DNA of 64,000 nt from Ditylenchus dipsaci (GCA_004194705.1 SADC01000909.1:310001-374000); one strand, 5' to 3'. Counted from the stretch's first letter, positions 21,430 through 33,221 are shown. Translations and numbers: made by a program. The notes: generated by a model not told the origin, from the sequence alone.

Positions 21430-22600
21430 TGTAGTCGAGGGGTTCGCCCAAAAGGCACCCGAGCCAAAAGGCGCCCGCCCAGATGGCGCCCGACCTGAGG
21501 TTAGAGGTTCAAATCCAGGTGGTAGCAGTCATTATTTTTTATTGGATAATAGGGTTAAGGTAACTGCCTGGTACCTCCCCTAAATAAATATCTATATTGA
21601 GAATCCGAAATTTTTGATCTAAGTAAAATTAATTGAAAATCATTTACCTATCCAGAATCGTGTCCTAAACATGATTTAACAATGCTAAACAGTGTTGCTA
21701 GTTCTGGAGAATTTTTATATCCCGTACGGTAACCAGGTGTATGGAGGTGGTATTACGAAGAAGTGGTATTCAGGTGGTAGTACCAAAAAAGCGAATAGGT
21801 ATCGGCACTCAGGTGTAAGTGCTTAGGTAGTAGTATTTGGGGCTCTAGGTAAATTCATCCTCGTTAAATTCATGCCTTTTGCCTGCCTTTTGGCAGGCGC
21901 CTTTTGGGTTGGGCGCCATATGTCCTACACCTTAGTCGAAGTTCCCGATAAGGACATTCAAGGGACCGACAAAAGCTGTTTTTATTCAAAACGTCTTTAT
22001 CGAGAGCGTGATTTTCCGAAGCTCACTTAAACGGTCCTTATACAGAGCGGCCGGAGCGCAATACCCTGTCATGGCTCAAAAAACAGTTAAAGTTCAAATT
22101 CTGCTCGAGACAAAAAAAGATTCAAACGTGCTTTTGCTGAATTATAACAATTCTTTTGAATAACTTTTTGTATCGAGTGGAATTTAATGGCTGACATCAG
22201 ACTGAGCCTTTCACAATTCATTTTGTTGACAACTCAGCCTTTTGACAACTCAGCCTTTTGACAACTCATCCTTTTGACAATTCGGAAAATCGAAATTCGA
22301 ACTTTCGAAATTCGTCTTAAGACGATTCATTCGAATCATCATTCAAATTTTTGTTAGCTCATTCGAACGAGGATTCATTCATTCTGTATCTCAGACCACA
22401 TATTGTTCATATCTCTGTTGTTAAGAAATAACCGGCGGGTACCAAAAAAAAACGACCGCCAACAACCCTAGTGCATAGACGTTTTCCCAAAATAAAACTT
22501 TTTTCAAACAACAGGAGGGACCAAGGCAGATTTTTAAGTTTCTTTTAGAATTTTTTTAGATTGTGTCCGAACCACTCCAAACCGTCCCAAACCATCGCAA
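21430..22600. repeat. Repeat-derived intergenic DNA
   Basis: Contains AAAAGGCGCCCGCC / TTTTGGGCGCC inverted motifs (21445-21490 and 21880-21920), a tRNA-like B-box (AGAGGTTCAAATCC at 21504), reversed TACCACCTG minisatellite, an inverted GACCGACAAAAGC-type short element (21935-22060), and three CAGCCTTTTGACAACT repeats (22225-22275). No coding region. Confidence 0.5.
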
Positions 22601-23115
22601 ACCACCTCGAATACCCTCAAACCGCCCTAAACATCAAACTCTTAAATGAGAAATAAAAATTTCTTAAAAATAAAAAATAACATGTTTTTCTAACTTAAAA
22701 TTGTGTGGAGAATCAGGGTTGTTAAGACCAAAATCAATATTTCACCCACGCAAACCCCAAAACGTGCGGTGGGTTACTCTTGGTCAGATGAATATCCGAC
22801 TGGATGGCCTGAAAGTTAAAATTTCTTAAGAATAAAAAATAAACCGATTTTTCTAACTTAAAATTGTGTGAGTGATTGGATTTTTTTAGTCCGAAGTTGA
22901 GATTTCACACGCTCCAACTTTAAGGTACCACCTCGCCAGGTGGTACCACCTGGCCATCCAACTGGATGGCCTAAAATAAAATGGTTAATTTTAAATGAAA
23001 AATCAATTTTTCCAAACTAAAATTTGTGTGAGGAATTGGGCTTGTCAAGACCGAAAAAGCAGTTTTATCTACCCAACCCCAAACTTATGGTGGTTACCAC
23101 CTGGACAGGTTGATA
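22601..23115. repeat. Three diverged tandem units of about 150 bp
   Basis: Each unit has an AAATTTCTTAARAATAAAAA block, TTCTAACTTAAAATTGTGTG, and a TTTCAC-C(3-4)-AAC tail near a GGTGGTTAC/TACCACC end. Copies start at about 22640, 22815 and 22980. Confidence 0.55.
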
Positions 23116-23282
23116 TCCAGATAACTCCAGAGTAGGGGTATATCCACCAAATGACCTGAAAAGTCAAGCGCTTGTCTTTTATATCTAAAATTATGGTAAA
23201 ATAAGGTACGTGACTAGGTGGATTTGAACCAGCAACCTCTGCATCACCCTTAGAATCGCTCAGAACCCCATCCAGAGAGACC

Positions 23283-23445
23283 AAACCAAGTGGTCGTCCA
23301 CTTGGATCGAAATTTTTTTTCAAGATTTTCGGGTTCCAAAACAATTTTTGTGCACTAAGTCGACCACGCTGAAGATGGTTTGATAGTGGTAAAATCACGT
23401 TTTATCGAGAAATTTTTGAGCTATTGCTAATTCTTGATTTTTCAA
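23283..23445. repeat. CCAAGTGG fold-back MITE, half copy
   Basis: The left end CCAAGTGGTCGTCCACTTGG and left arm (CGCTGAAGATGGTTTGATAG) are present. The right arm is missing because the sequence passes straight into the 23452 inverted repeat. Confidence 0.65.
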
Positions 23446-23451
23446 AATCAA

Positions 23452-25945
23452 TCTCTTGTTTCCACTCGTTTAATGTCAAATCTGATACTCATGATCTTTT
23501 CCTACTTTTAAAAAGTAGGCCGAAAACTTTCGTCGGATCAGGTAGAAAGCTTGTAGAAGACGGTCATGAAAAAGATAAATTGCTGGTCCCCGCCTTAATT
23601 GCAGTGTAACGCGTTGGTATGCCCCTTCAAACGAGTTATTGTTTTTCATAGAATAAAATTTTGTATCTTCAAAAAATGACTGGCGAAATCGGAATCCTTG
23701 CAATATTTAAGACCAGATTGTCAAACAGAACTGGTAGAAGCTTGAAAAAATGAATGTCGAAAAGGTGTAGAACCCGGTAACTTGCCCGGTCACTTAAACT
23801 ACGTTATATTCGAAAAAAATTCAAATAACGTAGTTTAAGTGACCGGGCAAGTTACCGGGTTCTAGTAGAACCCGGTAACTTGCCCGGTCACTTAAACATT
23901 CTCATTCTCATTTTGAACACTTTCTCATTCTCATTCTCATGTTGACTATTTTCTCATTCTCATTCTCATGTTACTCTCATTTCTCATTCTCATTTTGAAC
24001 ACTTTCTCATTTTCATCTCATTCTCACTTTCATTTCTGCCTCTCATTCTCATTTTGAAAAGCTTCTCATTCTAATAGTCTTTTCTATTACGAAGGGTGTA
24101 AGGGTATAAGGACTAGAGTATACGGGTATCAGGGGCCTATTTCACCTCCTATTTTACCTCCTTGTCAAGTGGGCGTCCACCTGGGTGACCTAAAAAATGG
24201 AAGTAAAAAAATCAAGTTTACACTTAGTGGGACTAGAACCAGTAACCTCGGTGACGGCGACCCTCCCCAGCAACCCCTCCCCAATTTAGACCAGGTGGTC
24301 GACCACTTGGATCAAAAATTTTTTTTTACGTTTTCGGGTTTGAATACAATTTTTCTGCACTAATTCGAGCATGCTGAATATGGGTTGACAGTGGTAAAAT
24401 CACGTTTTATGGAGAAATTTTTGAGTTATCGCTAACGATTGATTTATCAAAATCAATCGTTAGCGATAACTCAAAAATTTCTCGATAAAACGTGATTTTA
24501 CCACTGTCAACCCATATTCAGCATGCTCGAATTAGTGCAGAAAAATTGTATTCAAACCCGAAAACGTAAAAAAAAATTTTTGATCCAAGTGGTCGACCAC
24601 TTGGTTTCCGGTGGTCCACTTGGATATCCATGTAAATGGCCACTCCAAATTTTCGAGGTTACAGGCTCGAATCCTGGTGGTAACAGACATTATTGTTTCT
24701 TTAATAACAATTATAAACTATTCTGTAAAAGACCAGTAAGCCTCAAAGTGGGTAGGGTAACCACCTGGTACCTCTTCTAGACCATTAAAACCAAGTGGTC
24801 GTCCACTTGGATCAAAATTTTTTTTACATTTTTCATGTTCCAAAACCTATTTTCTGGACTGATTCAGGCATGCTGAAGATGGTATCCCTGGTACCTGGAT
24901 ATCCACTTAAACCACGGGTTAAATAGGCCCCAGGACTTAAGGGTACAAGGACCTCTAAGGGTTAATCAGGGCAATGGAGGGTGGATCGGAACGACTAAGG
25001 GTATATAAAAACCTCCTAAGGTGGATCAGGACCACTCAGGATTCTCTTAAAGAAAAAGGTTTGTAAGGAAAAATAGTTTGTTCCTGAAACCAGATAAATG
25101 ACCAGCCATTCTCGAGTAAACTATTTTCTCATCCTCATGAAATAGTGAAATAATGAATAAATAGCTAACATGAAGATTAGAAAATAGCTAACATGAGCAT
25201 GAGAATGAGAAAATAGTTGACTAAAGAATGTAAATGAAAGTGAGAATGAGAAACGAAAGTGAGAATGAGAAGCAGAAATGAGAATAACATGAGAATGAGA
25301 AAGTTTTCAACATGAGAATGAGAAATGAGAGTAACATGAGAATGAGAATGAGAATGAGAAAATAGTCAACATGAGAATGAGAATGAGAATGAGAAATGAA
25401 AGTAACATGAGAATGAGAATGAGAATGAGAAAATAGTCAACATGAGAATGAGAAACATTCTCATTCTCATTCTCATGTTGACTATTTTCTCATTCTCATG
25501 TTACTCTCATTTCTCATTCTCATTCTCATTCTCATGTTGACTATTTTCTCATTCTCATGTTACTCTCATTTCTCATTCTCATTCTTCTCATTCTCATTTA
25601 TGCTTCTCATTATTGAAAACACTGGTTCTACACCTTTTCGACATTCATTTTTTCAAGCTTCTACCAGTTCTGTTTGACAATCTGGTCTTAAATATTGCAA
25701 GGATTCCGATTTCGCCAGTCATTTTTTGAAGATACAAAATTTTATTCTATGAAAAAACAATAACTCGTTTGAAGGGGCATACCAACGCGTTACACTGCAA
25801 TTAAGGCGGGGACCAGCAATTTATCTTTTTCATGACCGTCTTCTACAAGCTTTCTACCTGATCCGACGAAAGTTTTCGGCCTACTTTTAAAAGTAGGAAA
25901 AGATCATGAGTATCAGATTTGACATTAAACGAGTGGAAACAAGAG
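23452..25945. repeat. 2.5-kb inverted repeat flanking CATTCT microsatellites
   Basis: The arms 23452-23770 and 25620-25945 are near-perfect complements (for example AACGCGTTGGTATGCCCCTT at the left). Inside are a palindrome on CCCGGTAACTTGCCCGGTCA (23770-23893), arrays of TCTCATTCTCAT (23895-24080) and of GAGAATGAGAAT (25170-25610), a full CCAAGTGG fold-back (24292-24606) and tRNA-like B-box fragments at about 24230 and 24665. The right arm is the start of duplicated block A. The frames at 23424-23703 are just arm sequence. Confidence 0.78.
24292..24606. repeat. CCAAGTGG fold-back MITE, nearly perfect palindrome
   Basis: The arms are almost identical complements across more than 150 bp each, turning at about 24449 (ATCGTTAGCGATAACTC near the loop). 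This is the least diverged copy in the window, so probably the youngest. Confidence 0.85.
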
Positions 25946-26339
25946 CAATGTTTGAAAACTTGATGGTCTGTGCCTTAATTTTGCAGTGTAACGTAATGGT
26001 ATGCCCCTTTAAAAACAGGATTTTTGAAAAATATCAATCAGTATCAAAAAAATTATCAAGTTTTTTGGCTTCAAAGTCTTCAAGCGTTCTTTATTGGATA
26101 TGTGAATAAATTTGTCACATTTCTGTCAATTTCTGGTTTTCGCAGTTGAAAATTTTTATTATTCAGCTTAAGTAGAAATCACATTATACGAAAACAATAT
26201 ACAGTGGTGACAAATTGAAAATATAACCTTTTTTGAGTTGAGACGAGGAAAATCAGTTCTAAGTCGTTAAATCGAGGGCCTTTTTCCTAGTAGGGACTGG
26301 AAAATGTGTCGTTAAATAGAGGGTGTACCGCTACTTGAG

Positions 26340-26880
26340 ACCCTCAATTTATGTGCCACTACCTGAATAACGCCACCGGAGTACCTTCATTTTGGATACT
26401 GATACCTGTATAGCCACCTCCTGGGCATCACCACCTGGGTGACCCTACCTGGATAACTATATATTCCCACCTGGGTACCACTTCCTGTGTAGCTCCACCT
26501 CAGTATCCCCTCCTGAGTACCGATGCATCGATATCCCCTCCTGGATATCCCTGTAGGCACCGCAGCGGCGTTGCCGCTTTTCGTTAGGTGTTGATTGTTT
26601 AGGCTTTATCCTGACAATTCGGGTGTATCCATGTTATTTGGGGTTCACCGTGGTGTTTCGGGGTTCATCCTGATGGTTCAATTGTATCCACATGGTTCGG
26701 GGTTTATCATGGTGGTTCGGGTCTGCCCTCTTACCACTACCTGCGCTCTTACCTAGCCTGACTGGCCACCTATCTACCCTACTTACCCTTCTACCTACCC
26801 TACCTAGCCACCTATTTACCGTACTTACCCTTCTTCCCACCCTGCCTGGCCACCTATCACTTTAACACCACATTAAAACT
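26340..26880. repeat. CCACCTG and CTACCTACC minisatellites (copy A)
   Basis: Degenerate CCACCTGGGTACCA units (26340-26560) and CCTACCTAGCCACCTATC units (26740-26870). Repeated in copy B at 35960-36180 and 36355-36480. The Arg/Val-rich minus-strand frames are produced by these arrays. Confidence 0.6.
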
Positions 26881-26882
26881 AT

Positions 26883-27138
26883 TACCGTATTTCCTCTAAT
26901 AAGGGCCCCGCTCTAATAAGCACCCCCCCCCTCGACTTTGAAGGTCTGGATCTCAGTGTAGAAGCAATATTTTGCAAAGCTGTTTGATATGTTTTCTTAA
27001 CTCCCAGGTGCTCTACCGATTCCACTTTTTAGATTTTGGTTGAGCACCCAAAAATCTCGAAATCGAATTCCAAATTTTCCAATTTTTGGGGGTTTGAAAA
27101 ATAAGCGCCCCGGGGCGCTTATTAGAGAAAATACGGTA
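26883..27138. mobile_element. ACCGTATTT-type MITE, 256 bp (copy A)
   Basis: TACCGTATTTCCTCTAATAA at the left and TTATTAGAGAAAATACGGTA at the right form an inverted repeat with terminal TA, and GC-rich CGGGGCGCTT/GGGCCCCGC lies inside each end. The first seven bases (TACCGTA) equal those of the pogo element at 11414. Confidence 0.82.
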
Positions 27139-27671
27139 CTTCAATTGAGGAAATATTTGTTGAGTTTAAAATAGTCGGTCATTTTGTTCAACGTATGGTG
27201 TGCCGTTTTGTTCAATAAAGGGAGAAATATGGTATCTTTTGGCTTAGCTTTAGTCTCATTTGATGTAAGAAAAATGTGTTGTAGAAAATCAACTGCATTG
27301 TTTTGTGTATTGAGCAGTTTCTCTGTCCTAAACGGGCCTTCTCGACTTTGAGGACCTATATTTCTGTACCCATTGCTTATAACGTATTCCTGCAATTCTG
27401 AATGCATGACTGGATTGGAAAAAAAATTAGCGTTTCGGATGTCAAATTACCCATTAATTATGTCTTGCCACAATGGAGGTGGGAGGTCTGAGGTCGAAAT
27501 CTTTGAGGTGATGTAGCTCAGCCGTATTTTGTCATTTTATTATCTGAAAAAATTTTTGACCTATTCTTAAGGCCACTAGTGAATAAAATATCGGATATAA
27601 AAATAAAATTTTAAAAGACGGAGCTCGCACGTCGCTTCAAACCTCGCACCTCGACCTCGCACCTCACGGAC

Positions 27672-28175
27672 AACTATCGATTGGTGACAATTTTGATTGG
27701 CGACTATTGATTGGTGACAGTATCGATTGGTGACTATCGATTGGTGACACTTTATGACGGAACTTTTGGAAATTTTTTATGAAACACATCAATTTTATGT
27801 GAAAAAGTTTCTGGAAATTCACCCCTCCTGCCAAAATTTCATTCTCAATCCGAATCCGTTGAGATCAGATCAAAATAATTTTTATAAGCTGAGATATAGC
27901 TACTTTGAGTGAACAAATGAGAAAAGTCGCAGCCCTGGTCTACTGAGAAGGATATCTCGCCTCATAAAAATTATTTTGATCTGATCTCAACGGATTCGGA
28001 TTCAGAATTAAATTTTGGCTGAAAGGGTGAATTTCCAAAAACTTTTTCACAGAAAATTGATGTTTTCATTAAAAATTTCCAAAAGTTCCGTCATAAAGTG
28101 TCACCAATCGATAGTCACCAATCGATACTATCACCAATCGATAGTCACCAATCAAAATTGTCACCAATCGATATT
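27672..28175. mobile_element. Foldback-like element with TATCGATTGGTGAC arrays (copy A)
   Basis: Five tandem CTATCGATTGGTGAC-like units occur at 27674-27750 and the inverted array at 28105-28170. Inner arms match (ATGACGGAACTTTTGGAAAT, and CAACGGATTCGGATT near the turn). Non-coding. Copy B is at 37291-37794. Confidence 0.8.
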
Positions 28176-28778
28176 TTACCGCACCTCACACCTCCATTGT
28201 GGCCAATGCATTACGTGAATTAAATGGTTGACAGAATTCCCTGCAAATTATTGATCATATAGGACTTTGATTGCAATATCACACATCAAATAATCACCAA
28301 ATCATGTCATTAGAGGCTATCCGACCACAGAGTTATTGACGGAACTTTTAAAACAATAGTCACAAATCAAAAAAGGAGGGTTTTGCCGAAAAAAGAAGGG
28401 TTTGGTTAAAAGTAAAGGAAAATAAAAAGCGTACAAAAATGTACAAAAAGCGTACAAAAACTGTACAAAATTTTTGTAGGGTTTTTGTACGGATTTTGTA
28501 TGGACGCTACTTTTTTTTGCCCGCTAATTACTTCTTTTTGCCCGCTGAATACTTTTTTCTGCCCGCAATTACTTTTTTCTGCCTGCAAATTTCCTCAAAA
28601 ATGCCCGCAAATTTTCTCTTCACTGGGTATAGGGCGAATTGACTGTCCCCTACTCAACTTTTCTCATTCTTTTGTGGATTCTTAGTGTTCTGACCATGTT
28701 TATATTTTTATTATTTTTATTTTATATGCCCTAAATTTCAAATAACTTCATATTCTTTGTTAAGGCTTATATAATCAA

Positions 28779-30821
28779 ATGATGGAAGCGCTCCCAACAC
28801 GCCGAGGCGAACAAAACTCATATTTCCAAGTGGCTGCCTTTGAAGGTGATGATGCAATGGCAAAGGTCCAGCAATGGAAGGAAGATATCAATAGTGAATG
28901 GAATAAGGATGGAAACAAATGGCAACTGTAAGATGGTTTAAAGGACGTCTTTTCATAAACCTTTATGATTTGTAGAAAAAAGAAAACTCAGTCAGAGAAG
29001 CATGATATTGAGAATTTCCAATGTAACTACGCTCGCAGAAAATCCTATATCTGTCCGGCTGTGCTTCGAATCCGCCGTATCGAGGGAAAACAAGTCATCG
29101 TTGTGGAAAGAGCCAGAAGCCATTCTGATCACAAGCCTATTGGTGGAACAGCTCGCAGTTTTTCATCTCCAGTCAAAAGATTTGTCAGCAAAAAATGCAA
29201 GAAAAGACGCCTAAGAAAATTCAAAATGAAATATTGGTATTAACATGTTATCTTGTATATTGATTACCATTCTTCATAGGTAAGCCGCAAAGCGTTGAAT
29301 ATAATTAGTGCGCCTCTCCTCAAGCAAATTCAAAATTTCGTCTATAGATCTAAGGAAAATAGTGTGTCTTTAAGTAGCATTGATCTTGAAAAATATTATG
29401 AATCAAACTCAGCTGTGCCCGATATTGTTGATGAATGCTTTACTGCTGGTCTACACATGAAAAAAACCGATACAGATCCAGAATTCAGCCTGGTGGGGAC
29501 CACTCCAAAGCTTCATAAGATGCAGCACCAATCCTCTTCAGTGCAAGTGGACTCAACGTACGGTCTCAATTGGAATGGGTTTCCTTTGATGGTAAATTTT
29601 TGGGGAAAATATTGCAATAAATGTCATCTGCTTTTAGGTGGCTGGCTTCTCTGATACCAATAAAAAAATTCTACATGACTCATGTTGCTTTGGTTTCGAA
29701 TGAAAATGTAGCTTGTTACCAGCACTTTTTTCGTGTAATCGCTGGACTAACTTATCAACCGGAAATCTTGATGGCTGATGGAGACCGTGCGATAACAACA
29801 GGCATTCTTTTAACTGGTTTCATGGCGAAACAATTCCAATTTTCTAGCGGCATCAAATGTCTGGCCAATTTCATTGCGCTTGATGTGCTGGTTCCATGCT
29901 ATGAAAAATATCCGTAAATGGGCTAAAGACATCAAGCTAGACAAGCAAACAAGAATTTGGATCTACAAGCAGCTGAGTTTTCTTCAATGTGCCGCATCTA
30001 GTCAAGAATTTGTGAAGGGTAATATTTATCTGAATTTTTGAAAGAAAGTTTTAATTTAGCTGCGTGCTCGCTTCAAGACTCTTTGGACCAGCTGTCAAGA
30101 AAAAACCAGGTGATCTTACTAAGCAAATACATCATCGAGAATTGGATCCATTCGGACTACTGTAACTGGTATGAAGGAGCTTCAGACAATGTCTCAACCA
30201 ACAACAGCTTGGAAAGTCGAAACCGTGTGATCAAAGCTTGCGAAGTAGTCGGAAAGAATCTCCCACTCCAAAAGTTTATGGGTCAAATGAAACTGATGGT
30301 AGAAAACTGCAGCTTATCGCCAGACCATCAGGTTATTTGAAAGCTTTGTGAATGACTCCAATTTTTTTCAATTCAGAGCCCTGCCAAAGTACCCTCGATT
30401 GCTCCTGATGTTTACAGACAAGCATATCAGTTGGAAAAAGAAAAAAGAAGCATGGTCTCATTCGGAAGTGCATATTTACTGCCGTCTAAAAGTGGTCTTC
30501 ATAAGAATCTGGTAGAAACATTTGCAGCCCTTCACTCTTTGCCATCGTACACAAACTGGGAACTCTACAAGGAAAACAGAAGTGCTATTCATATTTTGAA
30601 TCACTCTAATGTAAGTAATTTTTTGGAGCCTTCAAATGTTCAATTCATTAATTAAGGGTTGGCCAAACTTCTATTGTTGCACCTGCCCAGTTGGGATCAA
30701 GAAGTCACCCTGCAAACATTCAGTCATGCTGATGAAGATTAAGGGAATTTTATCGTATCCAAGGGATGCTACAGCTGAGCCACTACTGCAGAAAAAGAAA
30801 AGAGGCCGTCCATCAAACTAA
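28779..30821 (+). CDS. MULE transposase: WRKY/GCM1- or FLYWCH-like finger, MULE domain, SWIM finger, AT-hook (copy A)
   Basis: Exons: 28779-28927, 28976-29236, 29280-29591, 29638-29816, 29848-30018, 30060-30331, 30377-30610 and 30657-30821; one intron is only about 31 nt. The N-terminal zinc-binding region has FQCNYARRKSYIC, then SHSDHKP (C-x(n)-C ... H-x(2)-H), as in WRKY/GCM1/FLYWCH fingers of MULEs. The catalytic region has VDSTYGLNWNGFPLMV (first Asp), FYMTHVALVSNE, then ILMADGDRAITTG (second Asp) and RLMCWFHAMKN. NWYEGASDN and STNNSLESRNRVIK follow. The C-terminal SWIM motif is CTCPVGIKKSPCKHSV, and KKKRGRPSN is an AT-hook. Relative to copy B this copy has one A too few near 29190 and one A too many near 29668; each breaks the frame, and B is intact at both places. 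The stop at 30819-30821 is followed by AATAAA. Confidence 0.88.
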
Positions 30822-31085
30822 AAAGTCACTCTTGTTATTGGTAAAACTGTGTTGTATATGGATTCTTGAATAAACTTGTCATTCATTATTAAGTTGTTTG
30901 TCCTTTGTTGTGAAAATATTAAATAAAAAACTTTGGTTAGTCTCAGAAAATTGGTAAGTTTTTTAGACTAAATATGTGCAAGACTTATCAAGAAAAAACC
31001 CAATTAAAAAAGCGATTTCAGAACAGTGATAAAAGGAAACAGCACATATTTGTAAGGCCAGCACACAATAAAACATGCTCAGAAC

Positions 31086-31246
31086 CAGGGTGATATCTTC
31101 AGCCGGCTGACTTCAGCCGGTCCATCAGCCGACTGAGGGCTGAGGCTGAACAAAAATTTTGGGCTCGGCTGACGGCTGAGGTAAATTCTTCAGACCTCAG
31201 CCGGCTGAGGCTGATGGCTGAGGTAATCGTGAAGTATACCACCTTG
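31086..31246. mobile_element. hAT-type MITE inside the MULE (copy A), 161 bp
   Basis: Starts CAGGGTGATATCTTCAGCCG and ends GTATACCACCTTG. Exact 8-bp direct repeats CTCAGAAC are at 31078-31085 and 31247-31254. Same CAGCCGGCTGA family as 19728-19900. Its presence in both duplicate blocks (copy B 40706-40866) dates the insertion before the block duplication. Confidence 0.88.
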
Positions 31247-31626
31247 CTCAGAACACTAAGAATCCACAAAAGAATGAGAAAAGTTGAGTAGAGGACAGTC
31301 AATTCGCCCTATACCCAGTGAAGAGAAAATTTGCGGGCATTTTTGAGGAAATTTGCGGGCAGAAAAAAGTATTTAGCGGGCAAAAAGAAGTAATTAGCGG
31401 GCAAAAAAAGTAGCGTCCATTTTGTATATATTTGTACATTTCGCTTTGTCAAAACGCCAAGGCATTTTTTTACGAATGTACTGTTTTTGTACGATTTCCT
31501 CACCATGCCACGAATCCGGTGTTAGAATTTGATGTTTTCCTAGCAGAAAAAAAGTTATGCGAAATTTCGTGTGAGATGGGAAATTCAAATGACTATAACT
31601 TCGGACTTTCCGGACAACCTTATATA

Positions 31627-32109
31627 CAGGGTGGCGCAATTTTTCGGTCATGTTTCATTTGTCTATATCTCTTTCGTTTTGCATGGTTTCGCGGGCGTGT
31701 AATGACTTATTTGATAGCCCTATGTTTGCCATTTTGTTTGCAAAAAAGAACGGCTCGACTTTGTTAAAAATAGTTGAGAAATGGTTGTTTTTGTGAAGAC
31801 CGATTTCTGCTGTTTTCAGATATCCTGTTTCGATTAAGAGAAAGCGCAATTCTTCGTTTGGTGGATCGAAAGCAAAAGCAACTATGCGGTGTTCAAGCGA
31901 CGAGTCCGAAGAGAAAATAATCAATCTTGTCATCTTTTTGGACCATAGGGGTGACCAAGGCAAAAAAGTCAAAATTTTCGAAAAATTTTTTTCTGAAAAA
32001 CAAAAATCCCCGTCAAGATAAACATTTTGGCGCTTACAGAAATTCGAAAAACGCCCTAGAAAAAACGTTATGACCATTTCAAATCCAGGGAATTTCTTGG
32101 ACCACCCTG
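31627..32109. mobile_element. CAGGGTGG-ended MITE (copy A)
   Basis: Left end TACAGGGTGGCGCAATTTTT, right end TTGGACCACCCTGTAA. It is TA-flanked, which fits Tc1/mariner-like MITEs. The core includes the GACCAAGGCAAAA / GTCAAAATTTTC motif near 31950. The 140-codon minus-strand frame (31655-32077) shows no motif and is probably chance. Copy B is at 41247-41729. Confidence 0.65.
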
Positions 32110-32173
32110 TAAATTAATCACAAAAAGAGAATGTTTTCCAAAAAAAGTTAGGGCGCCTGTCCACCCATTAAAA

Positions 32174-32294
32174 TACCGTATTTCTAATTGCCGCGCCCCT
32201 CCAATTGCCGCCCCCCTCTAATTGCACCTCCCACCCGCCTAGAGGTCGATCGGAAAATAAGCGCCCCGGGGCGGCAATTAGAAGAAATACGGTA
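32174..32294. mobile_element. ACCGTATTT-type MITE, 121 bp (copy A)
   Basis: TACCGTATTTCTAATTGCCG at the left and GGCAATTAGAAGAAATACGG at the right, TA-flanked, with CAATTGCCGCCCCCC repeats. Copy B is at 41805-41918. Confidence 0.8.
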
Positions 32295-33221
32295 TATTTT
32301 TTTTCACCAATTGCTTAACTTTTTTTGCTAGGAAAACCAATAATTCTGACACCGGATTCGTATTCAGCGTGGTCGATTTGCCTATGAAACTGCTCTTGAA
32401 ATTCTAAAAACAATATCAAATTTCAAATCCCTCTCTCGACGAAAACAATAAATTTTTTGAAAACCCGATATTTTTTGTCATCAGAGAAATTTGAAATTTA
32501 ACAGTGCCTTTAGAATACCAAGAGCAGTTTCACAGATAAATCGACCATGCTGGATACGAATCTGGTGCCAGAACTGATGGTTTTCCTAGCGAAAAAGTTA
32601 GAGCAATTTGCGTAAAAAACTATATAAAAACTATATTACAACACCGATTCTGAGCCCACAGTATTGGCACGACCGAGTCTTGGTCCGGCCAGCTGCTTTG
32701 CTGAAAAAAAACGACTTGGCCAGAAAGGCCTCGAAATTCATCAAGTCGTGATCAAAAAAAATCAAATAGCAATATTAAAAGCAGTCTTTTATTTATACGC
32801 TTGTTTTTATTTTTAGAATAAATTTAATTTCAATCTCAATTTATGTTAATTGTAAATTTATATTACCGCGAGTGAAATCGCAGCATCGTGCTGGCCCCCT
32901 ATAATTTTTTATGCATTTGTCCACACATCATATTACTGAAATAAAAAGTCGGAAGGCACTTTTTAACAAAAGGAGGCATTTTTCCGACTTATCCGAAAGA
33001 AGACTGCTAAAAATATCAGGAACTCGAATCTTATAATGCTTCACTCTTTCATATTTATCATCAAGTTAATTTCTGCAGTCGAAAAACAAAAGCATTTTAG
33101 TTTTTTTAAGCCATCCGGACTTACAAAAATAATAAACACTTCGCATTTGCCACCCTTGCTCGAATAACGTCAACATCCAACAAGGAAGAAACAACAAAAA
33201 AGAAACATTCAACAATACAAC
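32295..33221. other. AT-rich DNA with an internal inverted repeat (copy A)
   Basis: Segments at 32330-32470 and 32475-32600 are imperfect complements (GGAAAACCAATAATTCTGAC against ACTGATGGTTTTCC; TTCAAATCCCTCTC against AGAAATTTGAAATTT), forming another fold-back. From 32640 on no structure was recognised until the small ORF. Confidence 0.45.

Larger units (their letters stand above)
28501..31419 (+). mobile_element. MULE element with WRKY/SWIM transposase (copy A)
   Basis: TIRs of about 190 bp: left TGGACGCTACTTTTTTTTGC to about 28690, and right about 31250-31419 ending GCAAAAAAAGTAGCGTCCA. The 7-bp direct repeat TTTTGTA abuts both ends (28494-28500 and 31420-31426), in line with the 8-9 bp duplications of Mutator-like elements. 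The TIRs carry repeated TTTTTTGCCCGC units. A hAT MITE is inserted near the right TIR. The flanks on both sides have GTACAAAAA motifs, as if the element had jumped into an older GTACAAAAA-rich repeat. Confidence 0.88.

Noticed and set aside
26634..26840. Arg/Val-rich minus-strand frame with repeated RRVS motifs
   Set aside because: Created by the CTACCTACC minisatellite.
31655..32077. 140-codon minus-strand frame, identical in both duplicate blocks
   Set aside because: Lies across a CAGGGTGG-ended MITE with no motif; conservation follows from the recent duplication.
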